This document shows positions 1-14,300 of a stretch of DNA of 64,000 nucleotides, piece by piece. The stretch comes from Archivesica marissinica (lineage: Eukaryota; Mollusca; Bivalvia; Venerida; Vesicomyidae), in contig CM026404.1 in NCBI GenBank assembly GCA_014843695.1, positions 2,612,458 to 2,676,457 on the forward strand. Direction: 5' to 3'. The notes under the pieces were generated by a model, which worked only from the letters and a program-made list of their open reading frames with translations, did not search any database and was not told the DNA's origin. Position 1 is the first letter of the stretch; every line of letters starts with the position of its first letter. The translations under genes were made by a program, and so were the position numbers.

Positions 1-1110
1 CACAGGTTCTATCTATCTTCTAATGGTGCCTACCTGTCTCACAGGTTCTATCTTCATATAATGGTGCCTACCTGTCTTACAGGCTCTATCTTCATCTAAT
101 GGTGCCTACCTGTCTTACAGGCTCTATCTTCATCTAATGGTGCCTACCTGTCTCACAGGCTCTATCTTCATCTAATGGTGCCTACCTGTCTCACAGGTTC
201 TATCTTCATCTAATGGTGCATACCTGTCTCACATGTTCTATCTTCTAATGGTGCCTACCTGTCTCACAGGCTCTATCTTCATCTAATGGTGCCTACCTGT
301 CTCACAGGTTCTATCTTCTAATGGTGCCTACCTGTCTCACAGGTTCTATCTTCATCTAATGGTGCCTACCTGTCTCACAGGCTCTATCTTCATCTAATGG
401 TGCCTACCTGTCTCACAGGCTCTATCTATCTTCTAATGGTGCCTACCTGTCTCACAGGTTCTATCTTCATCTAATGGTGCCTACCTGTCTCACATGTTCT
501 ATCTATCTTCATCTAATGGTGCCTACCTGTCTCACAGGCTCTATCTTCATCTAATGGTGCCTACCTGTCTCACAGGCTCTATCTTCATCTAATGGTGCCT
601 ACCTGTCTCACAGGCTCTATCTTCATCTAATGGTGCCTACCTGTCTCACAGGCTCTATCTATCTCATCTAATGGTGCCTACCTGTCTCACAGGTTCTATC
701 TTCATCTAATGGTGCCTACCTGTCTCACAGGCTCTATCTTCATCTAATGGTGCCTACCTGTCTCACAGGTTCTATCTTCATCTAATGGTGCCTACCTGTC
801 TCACAGGTTCTATCTTCATCTAATGGTGCCTACCTGTCTCACAGGCTCTATCTATCTTCATATAATGGTGCCTACCTGTCTCACAGGTTCTATCTTCATC
901 TAATGGTGCCTACCTGTCTCACAGGTTCTATCTTCATCTAATGGTGCCTACCTGTCTCACAGGTTCTATCTATCTTCATCTAATGGTGCCTACCTGTCTC
1001 ACAGGCTCTATCTATCTTCATCTAATGGTGCCTACCTGTCTCACAGGTTCTATCTATCTTCATCTAATGGTGCCTATCTGTCTCACAGGCTCTATCTATC
1101 TTCATCTAAT
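1..1110. repeat. Minisatellite, about 38-bp unit
   Basis: About 28 head-to-tail copies with core TAATGGTGCCTACCTGTCTC followed by ACAGGCTCTATCTTCATC. Some copies gain a 4-bp TCTA step. The array runs off the left edge of the window. Its right end (about 1083-1150) merges into a dispersed sequence also seen at 1496-1556 and 63925-64000, so the array probably grew from that element. Confidence 0.95.
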
Positions 1111-1225
1111 ATTGATCGCATCGCGGGGATGTACACATGTTTCGCGTCAAGCTGCAAAGAAGTTAAAAGGATATATATTAGAAAGTAAAGAAAAATAAGT
1201 TGGAATAAAAGTTTATAAGCAGCTT
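1111..1225. other. Non-array spacer
   Basis: Short stretch between two arrays. Its first 40 bases (GCATCGCGGGGATGTACACA) resemble the dispersed GCGGGG motif found elsewhere in the window. No gene is visible. Confidence 0.5.
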
Positions 1226-1480
1226 GGCAGAACCACTAGGGGCTGGCAGCTGGGCAGAACCACTAGGGGCTGGCAGCTGGGCAGAACCACTAGGGGCTGG
1301 CAGCTGGGCAGAACCACTAGGGGCTGGCAGCTGGGCAGAACCACTAGGGGCTGGCAGCTGGGCAGAACCACTAGGGGCTAGCAGCTGGGCAGAACCACTA
1401 GGGGCTGGCAGCTGGGCAGAACCACTAGGGGCTGGCATGATCAATACATGCGCAGAACCACTAGGGGCTGGCATGATCAA
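1226..1480. repeat. Minisatellite, 27-bp unit
   Basis: About ten copies with core GGGCAGAACCACTAGGGGCT followed by GGCAGCT. The last two copies are spaced by a short ATGATCAATACA insert. The unit length is a multiple of three, which produces open frames on both strands (AEPLGAGSW and LPAPSGSAQ repeats) that I do not treat as genes. Confidence 0.95.
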
Positions 1481-1495
1481 TACAGCAAACAGCCG

Positions 1496-1560
1496 TATAG
1501 AATTGATCTATCTATCTTCCTCTAATGTCAAACCCCACTCCCGGGGATGTAGACATAGTA
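1496..1560 (+). repeat. Dispersed element end with GCGGGG motif
   Basis: Contains TCTATCTATCTTCCTCTAAT followed by GTCAAACCCC and a GGGGATGTAGACATA box. The same order of blocks is at 63925-64000 and, shortened, at 33395-33440, 43081-43115 and 63099-63150. It is the edge of an unnamed dispersed repeat. Confidence 0.6.
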
Positions 1561-1794
1561 GGGAGATGGATAATATCCGTGGGGAGATAATTCCAATGAT
1601 AAATTGTTCTAGGAAAAAATTGAAAACTTGTAATAGTCTGTAGTTACTGTTACAGGATACCCCAATCAGTAATGTCAGTTCTGAGCGTGAACTAATATTG
1701 GACATAATAAGACATATATTGTGTATATTTACTGTTTTTCAGTGATAGTTTAGAGAAGTATGTGTGCGTTTCATATCAAAGGAAGGTGGAACCT
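1561..1794. other. Spacer with no recognised feature
   Basis: AT-rich sequence between arrays. No long or recognisable open frame on either strand. Confidence 0.5.
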
Positions 1795-4700
1795 ATTATA
1801 CAAACAGGACCCCAGTAAGTTATACATTATACAAACAGGACCCCAGTAAGTTATACATTATAAAAACAGGACCCCAGTAAGTTATACATTATACAAACAG
1901 GACCCCAGTAAGTTATACATTATACAAACAGGACCCCAGTAAGTTATACATTATACAAACAGGACCCCAGTAAGTTATACATTATACAAACAGGACCCCA
2001 GTAAGTTATACATTATACAAACAGGACCCCAGTAAGTTATACATTATACAAACAGGACCCCAGTAAGTTATACATTATACAAACAGGACCCCAGTAAGTT
2101 ATACATTATACAAACAGGACCCAGGTAAGTTATACATTATACAAACAGGACCCCAGTAAGTTATACATTATACAAACAGGACCCCAGTAAGTTATACATT
2201 ATACAAACAGGACCCCAGTAAGTTATACATTATACAAACAGGACCCAGGTAAGTTATACATTATACAAACAGGACCCCAGTAAGTTATACATTATACAAA
2301 CAGGACCCCAGTAAGTTATACATTATACAAACAGGACCCAGGTAAGTTATACATTATACAAACAGGACCCAGGTAAGTTATACATTATACAAACAGGACC
2401 CCAGTAAGTTATACATTATACAAACAGGACCCCAGTAAGTTATACATTATACAAACAGGACCCAGGTAAGTTATACATTATACAAACAGGACCCCAGTAA
2501 GTTATACATTATACAAACAGGACCCCAGTAAGTTATGCATTATACAATCAGGACCCAGGTAAGTTATACATTATACAAACAGGACCCCAGTAAGTTATGC
2601 ATTATACAACAGGACCCCAGTAAGTTATACATTATACAAACAGGACCCCAGTAAGTTATACAAACAGGACCCCAGTAAGTTATGCATTATACAAACAGGA
2701 CCCCAGTAAGTTATGCATTATACAAACAGGACCCCAGTAAGTTATACATTATACAAACAGGACCCCAGTAAGCTATACATATACAAACAGGACCCCAGTA
2801 AGTTATACATTATACAAACAGGACCCCAGTAAGTTATACATTATACAAACAGGACCCCAGTAAGTTATACATTATACAAACAGGACCCCAGTAAGTTATA
2901 CATTATACAAACAGGACCCCAGTAAGTTATACATTATACAAACAGGACCCCAGTAAGTTATACATTATACAAACAGGACCCCAGTAAGTTATACATTATA
3001 CAAACAGGACCCCGGTAAGTTATACATTATACAAACAGGACCCCAGTAAGTTATACATTATACAAACAGGACCCCAGTAAGTTATACATTATACAAACAG
3101 GACCCCAGTAAGTTATACATTATACAAACAGGACCCCAGTAAGTTATACATTATACAAACAGGACCCCAGTAAGTTATACATTATACAAACAGGACCCCA
3201 GTAAGTTATACATTATACAAACAGGACCCCAGTAAGTTATACATTATACAAACAGGACCCCAGTAAGTTATACATTATACAAACAGGACCCCAGTAAGTT
3301 ATACATTATACAAACAGGACCCCAGTAAGTTATACATTATACAAACAGGACCCCAGTAAGTTATACATTATACAAACAGGACCCCAGTAAGTTATACATT
3401 ATACAACAGGACCCCAGTAAGTTATACATTATACAAACAGAACCCCAGTAAGTTATGCATTATACAAACAGGACCCCAGTAAGTTATACATTATACAAAC
3501 AGGACCCCAGTAAGTTATGCATTATACAAACAGGACCACGGTAAGTTATGCATTATACAAACAGGACCCCAGTAAGTTATGCATTATACAAACAGGACCC
3601 CAGTAAGTTATACATTATACAAACAGGACCCCAGTAAATTATACATTATACAAACAGGACCCCAGTAAGTTATACATTATACAAACAGGACCCCAGTAAG
3701 TTATACATTATACAAACAGGACCCCAGTAAGTTATACATTATACAAACAGGACCCCAGTAAGTTATACATTATACAAACAGAACCCCAGTAAGTTATGCA
3801 TTATACAAACAGGACCCCAGTAAGTTATACATTATACAAACAGGACCCCAGTAAGTTATGCATTATACAAACAGGACCACGGTAAGTTATGCATTATACA
3901 AACAGGACCCCAGTAAGTTATGCATTATACAAACAGGACCCCAGTAAGTTATACATTATACAAACAGGACCCCAGTAAATTATACATTATACAAACAGGA
4001 CCCCAGTAAGTTATACATTATACAAACAGGACCCCAGTAAGTTATACATTATACAAACAGGACCCCAGTAAGTTATACATTATACAAACAGGACCCCAGT
4101 AAGTTATACGTTATACAAACAGGACCCCAGTAAGTTATGCATTATACAAACAGAACCCCAGTAAGTTATACAAACAGGACCCCAGTAAGTTATACATTAT
4201 ACAAACAGGACCCCAGTAAGTTATACATTATACAAACAGGACCCCAGTAAGTTATACAAACAGGACCCCAGTAAGTTATACATTATACAAACAGGACCCC
4301 AGTAAGTTATGCATTATACAAACAGGACCCCAGTAAGTTATACATTATACAAACAGGATCCCAGTAAGTTATACATTATACAAACAGGACCCCAGTAAGT
4401 TATACAAACAGGACCCCAGTAAGTTATGCATTATACAAACAGGACCCCAGTAAGTTATACATTATACAAACAGGACCCCAGTAAGCTATACATTATACAA
4501 ACAGGACCCCAGTAAGCTATACATTATACAAACAGGACCCCAGTAAGTTATACATTATACAAACAGGACCCCAGTAAGTTATACATTATACAAACAGGAC
4601 CCCAGTAAGTTATACATTATACAAACAGGACCCCAGTAAGTTATACATTATACAAACAGGACCCCAGTAAGTTATACATTATACAAACAGGACCCCAGTA

Positions 4701-6913
4701 AGTTATACATTATACAAACAGGACCCAGTAAGTTATACATTATACAAACAGGACCCCAGTAAGTTATACATTATACAAACAGGACCCCAGTAAGTTATAC
4801 ATTATACAAACAGGACCCCAGTAAGTTATACATTATACAAACAGGACCCCAGTAAGTTATACATTATACAAACAGGACCCCAGTAAGTTATACATTATAC
4901 AAACAGGACCCCAGTAAGTTATACATTATACAAACAGGACCCCAGTAAGTTATACATTATACAAACAGGACCCCAGTAAGTTATACATTATACAAACAGG
5001 ACCCCAGTAAGTTATACATTATACAAACAGGACCCCAGTAAGTTATACATTATACAAACAGGACCCCAGTAAGTTATACATTATACAAACAGGACCCCAG
5101 TAAGTTATACATTATACAAACAGGACCCCAGTAAGTTATACATTATACAAACAGGACCCAGGTAAGTTATACATTATACAAACAGGACCCCAGTAAGTTA
5201 TACATTATACAAACAGGACCCCAGTAAGTTATACATTATACAAACAGGACCCCAGTAAGTTATACATTATACAAACAGGACCCAGGTAAGTTATACATTA
5301 TACAAACAGGACCCCAGTAAGTTATACATTATACAAACAGGACCCCAGTAAGTTATACATTATACAAACAGGACCCAGGTAAGTTATACATTATACAAAC
5401 AGGACCCCAGTAAGTTATACATTATACAAACAGGACCCCAGTAAGTTATACATTATACAAACAGGACCCAGGTAAGTTATACATTATACAAACAGGACCC
5501 CAGTAAGTTATACATTATACAAACAGGACCCCAGTAAGTTATACATTATACAAACAGGACCCCAGTAAGTAATTATACAAACAGGACCCCAGTAAGTTAT
5601 GCATTATACAAACAGGACCCCAGTAAGTTATGCATTATACAAACAGGACCCCAGTAAGTTATACATTATACAAACAGGACCCCAGTAAGTACATATACAA
5701 ACAGGACCCCAGTAAGTTATACATTATACAAACAGGACCCCAGTAAGTTATACATTATACAAACAGGACCCCAGTAAGTTATACATTATACAAACAGGAC
5801 CCCAGTAAGTTATACATTATACAAACAGGACCCCAGTAAGTTATACATTATACAAACAGGACCCCAGTAAGTTATACATTATACAAACAGGACCCCAGTA
5901 AGTTATACATTATACAAACAGGACCCCAGTAAGTTATACATTATACAAACAGGACCCCAGTAAGTTATACATTATACAAACAGGACCCCAGTAAGTTATA
6001 CATTATACAAACAGGACCCCAGTAAGTTATACATTATACAAACAGGACCCCAGTAAGTTATACATTATACAAACAGGACCCCAGTAAGTTATACATTATA
6101 CAAACAGGACCCCAGTAAGTATACATTATACAAACAGGACCCCAGTAAGTTATACATTATACAAACAGGACCCCAGTAAGTTATACATTATACAAACAGG
6201 ACCCCAGTAAGTTATACATTATACAAACAGGACCCCAGTAAGTTATACATTATACAAACAGGACCCCAGTAAGTTATACATTATACAAACAGGACCACGG
6301 TAAGTTATGCATTATACAAACAGGACCCCAGTAAGTTATGCATTATACAAACAGGACCCCAGTAAGTTATACATTATACAAACAGGACCCCAGTAAGTTA
6401 TACATTATACAAACAGGACCCCAGTAAGTTATACATTATACAAACAGGACCCCAGTAAGTTATACATTATACAAACAGGACCCAAGTAAGTTATACATTA
6501 TACAAACAGGACCCCAGTAAGTTATACATTATACAAACAGGACCCCAGTAAGTTATACATTATACAAACAGGACCCCAGTAAGTTATACATTATACAAAC
6601 AGGACCCAGTAAGTTATACATTATACAAACAGGACCCCAGTAAGTTATACATTATACAAACAGGACCCCAGTAAGTTATACATTATACAAACAGGACCCA
6701 GTAAGTTATACATTATACAAACAGGACCCAGTAAGTTATACATTATACAAACAGGACCCCAGTAAGTTATACATTATACAAACAGGACCCCAGTAAGTTA
6801 TACATTATACAAACAGGACCCAAGTAAGTTATACATTATACAAACAGGACCCCAGTAAGTTATACATTATACAAACAGGACCCCAGTAAGTTATACATTA
6901 TACAAACAGGACC
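1795..6913. repeat. 5.1-kb minisatellite, 31-bp unit
   Basis: About 165 copies of a 31-bp unit with core CAGGACCCCAGTAAGTTATA then CATTATACAAA. Variants include CCCAGGTAAG, TTATGCATT, AGCTATAC and some shortened copies. Almost every unit contains GTAAGT, the metazoan 5' splice-site consensus. The right end is truncated by an assembly gap, so the true length is unknown. With a unit that is not a multiple of three, there is no long open frame. Confidence 0.97.
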
Positions 6914-7913
6914 NNNNNNNNNNNNNNNNNNNNNNNNNNNNNNNNNNNNNNNNNNNNNNNNNNNNNNNNNNNNNNNNNNNNNNNNNNNNNNNNNNNNNNN
7001 NNNNNNNNNNNNNNNNNNNNNNNNNNNNNNNNNNNNNNNNNNNNNNNNNNNNNNNNNNNNNNNNNNNNNNNNNNNNNNNNNNNNNNNNNNNNNNNNNNNN
7101 NNNNNNNNNNNNNNNNNNNNNNNNNNNNNNNNNNNNNNNNNNNNNNNNNNNNNNNNNNNNNNNNNNNNNNNNNNNNNNNNNNNNNNNNNNNNNNNNNNNN
7201 NNNNNNNNNNNNNNNNNNNNNNNNNNNNNNNNNNNNNNNNNNNNNNNNNNNNNNNNNNNNNNNNNNNNNNNNNNNNNNNNNNNNNNNNNNNNNNNNNNNN
7301 NNNNNNNNNNNNNNNNNNNNNNNNNNNNNNNNNNNNNNNNNNNNNNNNNNNNNNNNNNNNNNNNNNNNNNNNNNNNNNNNNNNNNNNNNNNNNNNNNNNN
7401 NNNNNNNNNNNNNNNNNNNNNNNNNNNNNNNNNNNNNNNNNNNNNNNNNNNNNNNNNNNNNNNNNNNNNNNNNNNNNNNNNNNNNNNNNNNNNNNNNNNN
7501 NNNNNNNNNNNNNNNNNNNNNNNNNNNNNNNNNNNNNNNNNNNNNNNNNNNNNNNNNNNNNNNNNNNNNNNNNNNNNNNNNNNNNNNNNNNNNNNNNNNN
7601 NNNNNNNNNNNNNNNNNNNNNNNNNNNNNNNNNNNNNNNNNNNNNNNNNNNNNNNNNNNNNNNNNNNNNNNNNNNNNNNNNNNNNNNNNNNNNNNNNNNN
7701 NNNNNNNNNNNNNNNNNNNNNNNNNNNNNNNNNNNNNNNNNNNNNNNNNNNNNNNNNNNNNNNNNNNNNNNNNNNNNNNNNNNNNNNNNNNNNNNNNNNN
7801 NNNNNNNNNNNNNNNNNNNNNNNNNNNNNNNNNNNNNNNNNNNNNNNNNNNNNNNNNNNNNNNNNNNNNNNNNNNNNNNNNNNNNNNNNNNNNNNNNNNN
7901 NNNNNNNNNNNNN
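6914..7913. other. Assembly gap (1000 N)
   Basis: Exactly 1000 N, which indicates a placeholder of fixed size. Both edges lie inside tandem arrays of unrelated units, so the order and orientation of the flanking contigs are not established by the sequence. Confidence 0.99.
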
Positions 7914-8152
7914 TACATGTGTGTAGGTACTGTTGCACAAACTTCCCCTAACCCTACATGTGTGTAGGTACTGTTGCACAAACTTCACCCTAACCCTACA
8001 TGTGTGTAGGTACTGTTGCACAAACTTCACCCTAACCCTACATGTGTGTAGGTACTGTTGCACAAACTTCACCCTAACCCTACATGTGTGTAGGTACTGT
8101 TGCACAAACTTCCCCTAACCCTACATGTGTGTAGGTACTGTTGCACAAACTT
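7914..8152. repeat. Minisatellite, 42-bp unit
   Basis: Nearly six copies with core GTGTAGGTACTGTTGCACAA followed by ACTTCACCCTAACCC. The left edge is cut by the gap. Confidence 0.95.
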
Positions 8153-8202
8153 CAAGTGAAAAATAATTATGCTTCAAAGAACAGTGTTTAATTTGTATCA
8201 AT

Positions 8203-8738
8203 GCAATCAGAGGATTATGATGTTACATGCTGGACATGTTCAATGTAATCAGGGGAGATATGATGTTACATGCTGGACATGTTCAATGTAATCAGGGGAT
8301 TATGAAGTTACATGCTGGACATGTTCAATGTAATCAGGGGAGTCATGATGTTACATGCTGGACATGTTCAATGTAATCAGGGGAGATATGATGTTACATG
8401 CTGGACATGTTCAATGTAATCAGGGGATTATGAAGTTACATGCTGGACATGTTCAATGTAATCAGGGGATTATGATATGATGTTACATGCTGGACATGTT
8501 CAATGTAATCAGGGGAGATATGATGTTACATGCTGGACATGTTCAATGTAATCAGGGGATTATGAAGTTACATGCTGGACATGTTCAATGTAATCAGGGG
8601 AGATATGATGTTACATGCTGGACATGTTCAATGTAATCAGGGGAGTTATGATGTTACATGCTGGACATGTTCAATGTAATCAGGGGAGATATGATGTTAC
8701 ATGCTGGACATGTTCAATGTAATCAGGGGATTATGAAA
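8203..8738. repeat. Minisatellite, 43-bp unit
   Basis: About 12 copies with core ACATGCTGGACATGTTCAAT then GTAATCAGGGG. The spacer to the next copy alternates among AGATATGATGTT, ATTATGAAGTT and AGTTATGATGTT, suggesting local higher-order duplication. Confidence 0.95.
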
Positions 8739-9051
8739 ATTGCTCATATTTGGTCTCAATTTCTGTCACATATTGCTATATTTACATACCGGTATTACTG
8801 TAGATTAGAAATTTTATTTATGGCAAGAATACTAACAATAGCATTAGGTATAAATTATAAATTGTAAATAACAAAAACAAACAATTTAAATTAACATTTT
8901 CATAACCGTATTTATTGCACCTAAAATCAATACATATTGGTATATAATTGCATTGATGAATATTTGGCCACTAGGAGATGCGCTCCCCTGGTTTTGAGAG
9001 AATAAATGTGGCTACCATTTCGGAAGATTATCACAATACCATTGTGCTCAT
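8739..9051. other. AT-rich spacer, no recognised feature
   Basis: No recognisable protein, tRNA or inverted repeat found. Confidence 0.5.
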
Positions 9052-9408
9052 ATAATGTAATGACCAGTCATATAAGGTAATGACCAGTCATATAAGCTAA
9101 TGACCAGTCAATAAGGTAATGACCAGTCATATAAGGTAATGACCAGTCATATAAGGTAATTACCAGTCATATAAGGTAATGACCAGTCATATAAGGTAAT
9201 GACCAGTCATATACGGTAATGACCAGTCATATAAGGTAATGACCAGTCATATAAGGTAATGACCAGTCATATAAGGTAATGCCCAGTCATATAAGCTAAT
9301 GACCAGTCATATAAGGTAATGACCAGTCATATAAGGTAATGACCAGTCATATAAGGTAATGCCCAGTCATATAAGCTAATGACCAGTCATATAAACTAAT
9401 GACCAGTC
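9052..9408. repeat. Minisatellite, 20-bp unit
   Basis: About 18 copies of ATAAGGTAATGACCAGTCAT with single-base variants. Confidence 0.96.
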
Positions 9409-9477
9409 CGCTACAAAGTATCATAAATTATTGCACAATTAGGAACACAAACATAACTAAAGTGGAGGTGCCATTGA

Positions 9478-9750
9478 TAATCAATGTATAATCAATGTAT
9501 CATCAATGTATCGTCAATGTATCATCAATGTATCGTCAATGTATCGTCAATGTATCGTCAATGTATAATCAATGTATCGTCAATGTATCATCGATGTATC
9601 ATCGATGTATCATCGATGTATCATCGATGTATCATCGATGTATCATCGATGTATCATCGATGTATCATCGATGTATCATCGATGTATCATCAATGTATCA
9701 TCAATGTATCATCAATGTATCATCAATGTATCATCAATGTATCATCGATT
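9478..9750. repeat. Minisatellite, 11-bp unit
   Basis: About 25 copies of ATCAATGTATC. The middle block is homogenised to ATCGATGTATC and the flanks carry GTCAATGTATC, so variants are clustered rather than mixed. Confidence 0.95.
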
Positions 9751-9917
9751 CTCGTGGTCGATTCGTTATCGATTTCAAATTCTGAATTGTTTTAAATGTT
9801 TTGTTTTTTTTTTAGTTTAATAATATTTCATTTGAAGTATTTAGGACGTACCTTATTACTATCAATCATGCCTAACTGAAGGACGACAATGACGCGTTTA
9901 TTTGTTTGGTTAAACCA

Positions 9918-10332
9918 TAACCTGCAACGGGAAACAACAACACTGATGAGTAGTGGTTCCCCTGCAATGGGAAACAACAACACTGATGAGTAATGGTTCC
10001 CCTGCAATGGGAAACAACAACACTGATGAGTAGTGGTTCCCCTGCAACGGGAAACAACAACACTGATGAGTAGTGGTTCCCCTGCAATGGGAAACAACAA
10101 CACTGATGAGTAGTGGTTCCCCTGCAATGGGAAACAACAACACTGATGAGTAATGGTTCCCCTGCAACGGGAAACAACAACACTGATGAGTAATGGTTCC
10201 CCTGCAATGGGGGGAAACAACAACACTGATGAGTAGTGGTTCCACTGCAACGGGAAACAACAACACTGATGAGTAATGGTTCCCCTGCAACGGGAAACAA
10301 CAACACTGATGAGTAATGGTTCCCCTGCAATC
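9918..10332. repeat. Minisatellite, 40-bp unit
   Basis: About ten copies with core GGGAAACAACAACACTGATG followed by AGTAGTGGTTCCCCTGCAAT. It ends within 60 bp of a SINE copy. Confidence 0.95.
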
Positions 10333-10383
10333 ATTGCTTGTTCTCATGTTTAAACAACATACAGTAAGCAGAATTACAATCAT

Positions 10384-10548
10384 GTGAGATGGTACGGTGG
10401 TCACCAGATCAGACAGGTGGGTTTTCTCCGGGTACTCCAGTTTCCTCCTACACGAATGACCACATTTACGCTTTCTTCCGCGCCAACGAGAGTGATTAAT
10501 ATAAGTTGTTATCACTTGCCTCGCAATCGTTGTAAAATAAATATAGTT
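10384..10548 (+). mobile_element. SINE family 2 copy (5'-truncated)
   Basis: Contains the central block GGGTTTTCTCCGGGTACTCC followed by AGTTTCCTCCTACACGAATG, then a tail with AGAGTGATTAATATAAGTTG and TCGCAATCGTTGTAAAATAA. Two minus-strand relatives lie at 41178-41333 and 56040-56225. The fuller copy at 41 kb has a tRNA-like head. The tail is shared with SINE family 1. Confidence 0.8.
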
Positions 10549-11359
10549 TGAACTTAATCATGCACTACTATTTTAAACTTAATTCTACTGTTTAGTATCT
10601 CGAAGTCGATAATATATTTTAATAATAATATTTGTTTTTTCATCAATGACACCTCTAAACTAAAACACCCATTATTACAATATAAATAGTTGAAATGTAA
10701 AGAATTAACAAACACCGGTAATTTCCCAACACTATGGGTAAAAGAGGTCGACAAATCTATTATATTAAAAGTATATTTTCCAGTCATGCACTAGATACAT
10801 GGTCACCAGTAACCCCATATATATATAACAATCTATGGGTAATTAAATGGTTAACTTTCTTATATCCTTGTGTAATTTTGTGGACGGCAGGTTGAAAATG
10901 TAATGTTAAAATTGTCTGTCACTTGGGTTACATATGAATCACAATCTGTAAATAAATTACATATAAATATACACATATATACAGTATATACGCCAGCATC
11001 AACAATAATGCTCGAGTATTCAAAGAATTGATTGGATACAGTTTAGACGAGAAATGTGTGTACTGTTGGAACATATGTGGCTCCTGGTAAAACAAAACAT
11101 TATGCTCGAAATGAATACTACATGCAAGCATATTTAATAAAAAAGTTCAACAAAGGTACCGTTCACCCTAAATAACGCTAAAAACTCTTGAGAAATGAGA
11201 AAAACAATCCGACTGGGACCGAGTACCGACTGGGACCAAGTACCGAGATTGAGTGTCCAGTATGACATTTAGATATTATTAGTGTGGGGGGGGGGGGTAC
11301 CAGGAACAGTCAGTCAGCTTCAGGTTTGAAAATGCAATCAACTCAATTATTATATTTTC
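10549..11359. other. AT-rich sequence, no recognised feature
   Basis: Only short frames without recognisable similarity. A short run of G is at about 11286-11297. Confidence 0.5.
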
Positions 11360-14300
11360 AAGATATCCAAGATATGCTCCATTCATCCATACAGACAATG
11401 GATATGCTCCATTCATCCATACAGACAATGCAAGATATGCTCCATTCACCCATACACCCATACACACAATGCAAGATATGCTCCATTCACCCATACACAC
11501 AATGCAAGATATGCTCCATTCATCCATACACCCATACACACAATGCAAGATATGCTCCATTCACCCATACACACAATGCAAGATATGCTCCATTCATCCA
11601 TACAGACAATGCAAGATATGCTCCATTCATCCATACAGACAATGCAAGATATGCTCCATTCATCCATACAGACAATGCAAGATATGCTCCATTCATCCAT
11701 ACAGACAATGCAAGATATGCTCCATTCATCCATACACCCATACAGACAATGCAAGATATGATCCATTCATCCATACACCCATACAGACAATGCAAGATAT
11801 GCTCCATTCATCCATACACCCATACACACAATGCAAGCAAGATATGCTCCATTCATCCATACACCCATACACACAATGCAAGCAAGATATGCTCCATTCA
11901 TCCATACACCCATACAGACAATGCAAGATATGCTCCATTCATCCATACACCCATACAGACAATGCAAGATATGCTCCATTCATCCATACATCCATACAGA
12001 CAATGCAAGATATGCTCCATTCATCCATACATCCATACAGACAATGCAAGATATGCTCCATTCATCCATACACCCATACAGACAATGCAAGATATGCTCC
12101 ATTCATCCATTCACCCATACAGACAATGCAAGATATGCTCCATTCATCCATACACCCATACAGACAATGCAAGATATGCTCCATTCATCCATACACCCAT
12201 ACAGACAATGCAAGATATGCTCCATTCATCCATACACCCATACAGACAATGCAAGATATGCTCCATTCATCCATTCACCCATACAGACAATGCAAGATAT
12301 GCTCCATTCATCCATACACCCATACAGACTATGCAAGCAAGATATGCTCCATTCATCCATACACCCATACACACAATGCAAGCAAGATATGCTCCATTCA
12401 TCCATACACCCATACACACAATGCAAGATATGCTCCATTCATCCATACACCCATACAGACAATGCAAGATATGCTCCATTCATCCATACACCCATACAGA
12501 CAATGCAAGATATGCTCCATTCATCCATACACCCATACAGACAATGCAAGATATGCTCCATTCATCCATTCACCCATACAGACAATGCAAGATATGCTCC
12601 ATTCATCCATACACCCATACAGACTATGCAAGGATATGCTCCATTCATCCATACACCCATACACACAATGCAAGCAAGATATGCTCCATTCATCCATACA
12701 CCCATACACACAATGCAAGATATGCTCCATTCATCCATACACCCATACAGACAATGCAAGATATGCTCCATTCATCCATACACCCATACAGACAATGCAA
12801 GATATGCTCCATTCATCCATACAGACAATGCAAGCAAGATATGCTCCATTCATCCATTCACCCATACAGACAATGCAAGATATGCTCCATTCATCCATAC
12901 AGACAATGCAAGATATGCTCCATTCATCCATACAGACAATGCATGATATGCTCCATTCACCCATACAGACAATGCAAGATATGCTCCATTCATCCATTCA
13001 CCCATACAGACAATGCAAGATATGCTCCATTCATCCATACAGACAATGCAAGATATGCTCCATACAGACAATGCAAGATATGCTCCATTCATCCATTCAT
13101 CCATACACACAATGTATGCTCCATTCATCCATACAGACAATGCAAGATATGCTCCATTCATCCATTCATCCATACACACAATGCAAGATATGCTCCATTC
13201 ACCCATACAGACAATGCAAGATATGCTCCATTCACCCATACAGACAATGCAAGATATGCTCCATTCATCCATTCATCCATACACACAATGCAAGATATGC
13301 TCCATTCATCCATACAGACAATGCAAGATATGCTCCATTCATCCATACACCCATACACACAATGCAAGATATGCTCCATTCACCCATACACACAATGCAA
13401 GATATGCTCCATTCATCCATACAGACAATGCAAGATATGCTCCATTCATCCATACAGACAATGCAAGATATGCTCCATTCATCCATACAGACAATGCAAG
13501 ATATGCTCCATTCATCCATACAGACAATGCAAGATATGCTCCATTCATCCATACACCCATACAGACAATGCAAGATATGCTCCATTCATCCATACACCCA
13601 TACACACAATGCAAGCAAGATATGCTCCATTCATCCATACACCCATACACACAATGCAAGATATGCTCCATTCATCCATACACCCATACAGACAATGCAA
13701 GATATGCTCCATTCATCCATACACCCATACAGACAATGCAAGATATGCTCCATTCATCCATACACCCATACAGACAATGCAAGATATGCTCCATTCATCC
13801 ATACATCCATACAGACAATGCAAGATATGCTCCATTCATCCATACATCCATACAGACAATGCAAGATATGCTCCATTCATCCACACACCCATACAGACAA
13901 TGCAAGATATGCTCCATTCATCCATTCACCCATACAGACAATGCAAGATATGCTCCATTCATCCATACACCCATACAGACAATGCAAGATATGCTCCATT
14001 CATCCATACAGACAATGCAAGATATGCTCCATTCATCCATACACCCATACACACAATGCAAGATATGCTCCATTCACCCATACACACAATGCAAGATATG
14101 CTCCATTCATCCATACAGACAATGCAAGATATGCTCCATTCATCCATACAGACAATGCAAGATATGCTCCATTCATCCATACAGACAATGCAAGATATGC
14201 TCCATTCATCCATACAGACAATGCAAGATATGCTCCATTCATCCATACACCCATACAGACAATGCAAGATATGCTCCATTCATCCATACACCCATACACA

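Noticed and set aside
6860..8105. Frames running through the N gaps here and at 35.5-36.8 and 60.7-61.9 kb
   Set aside because: They consist mostly of undetermined residues and repeat-unit translation and give no evidence of coding.
7914..8152. Telomere-like repeats (ACCCTAACCC in each unit)
   Set aside because: Only about 10 of 42 bases match and the unit is otherwise unrelated. There is no run of TTAGGG.
9918..10332. Hammerhead-ribozyme-like words CTGATGAG and GAAAC in each 40-bp unit
   Set aside because: The base before GAAA is G in most units, so the conserved stem II closing pair is missing, and the AACAACA between GAAAC and CTGATGAG cannot form stem III. The words are probably coincidental.
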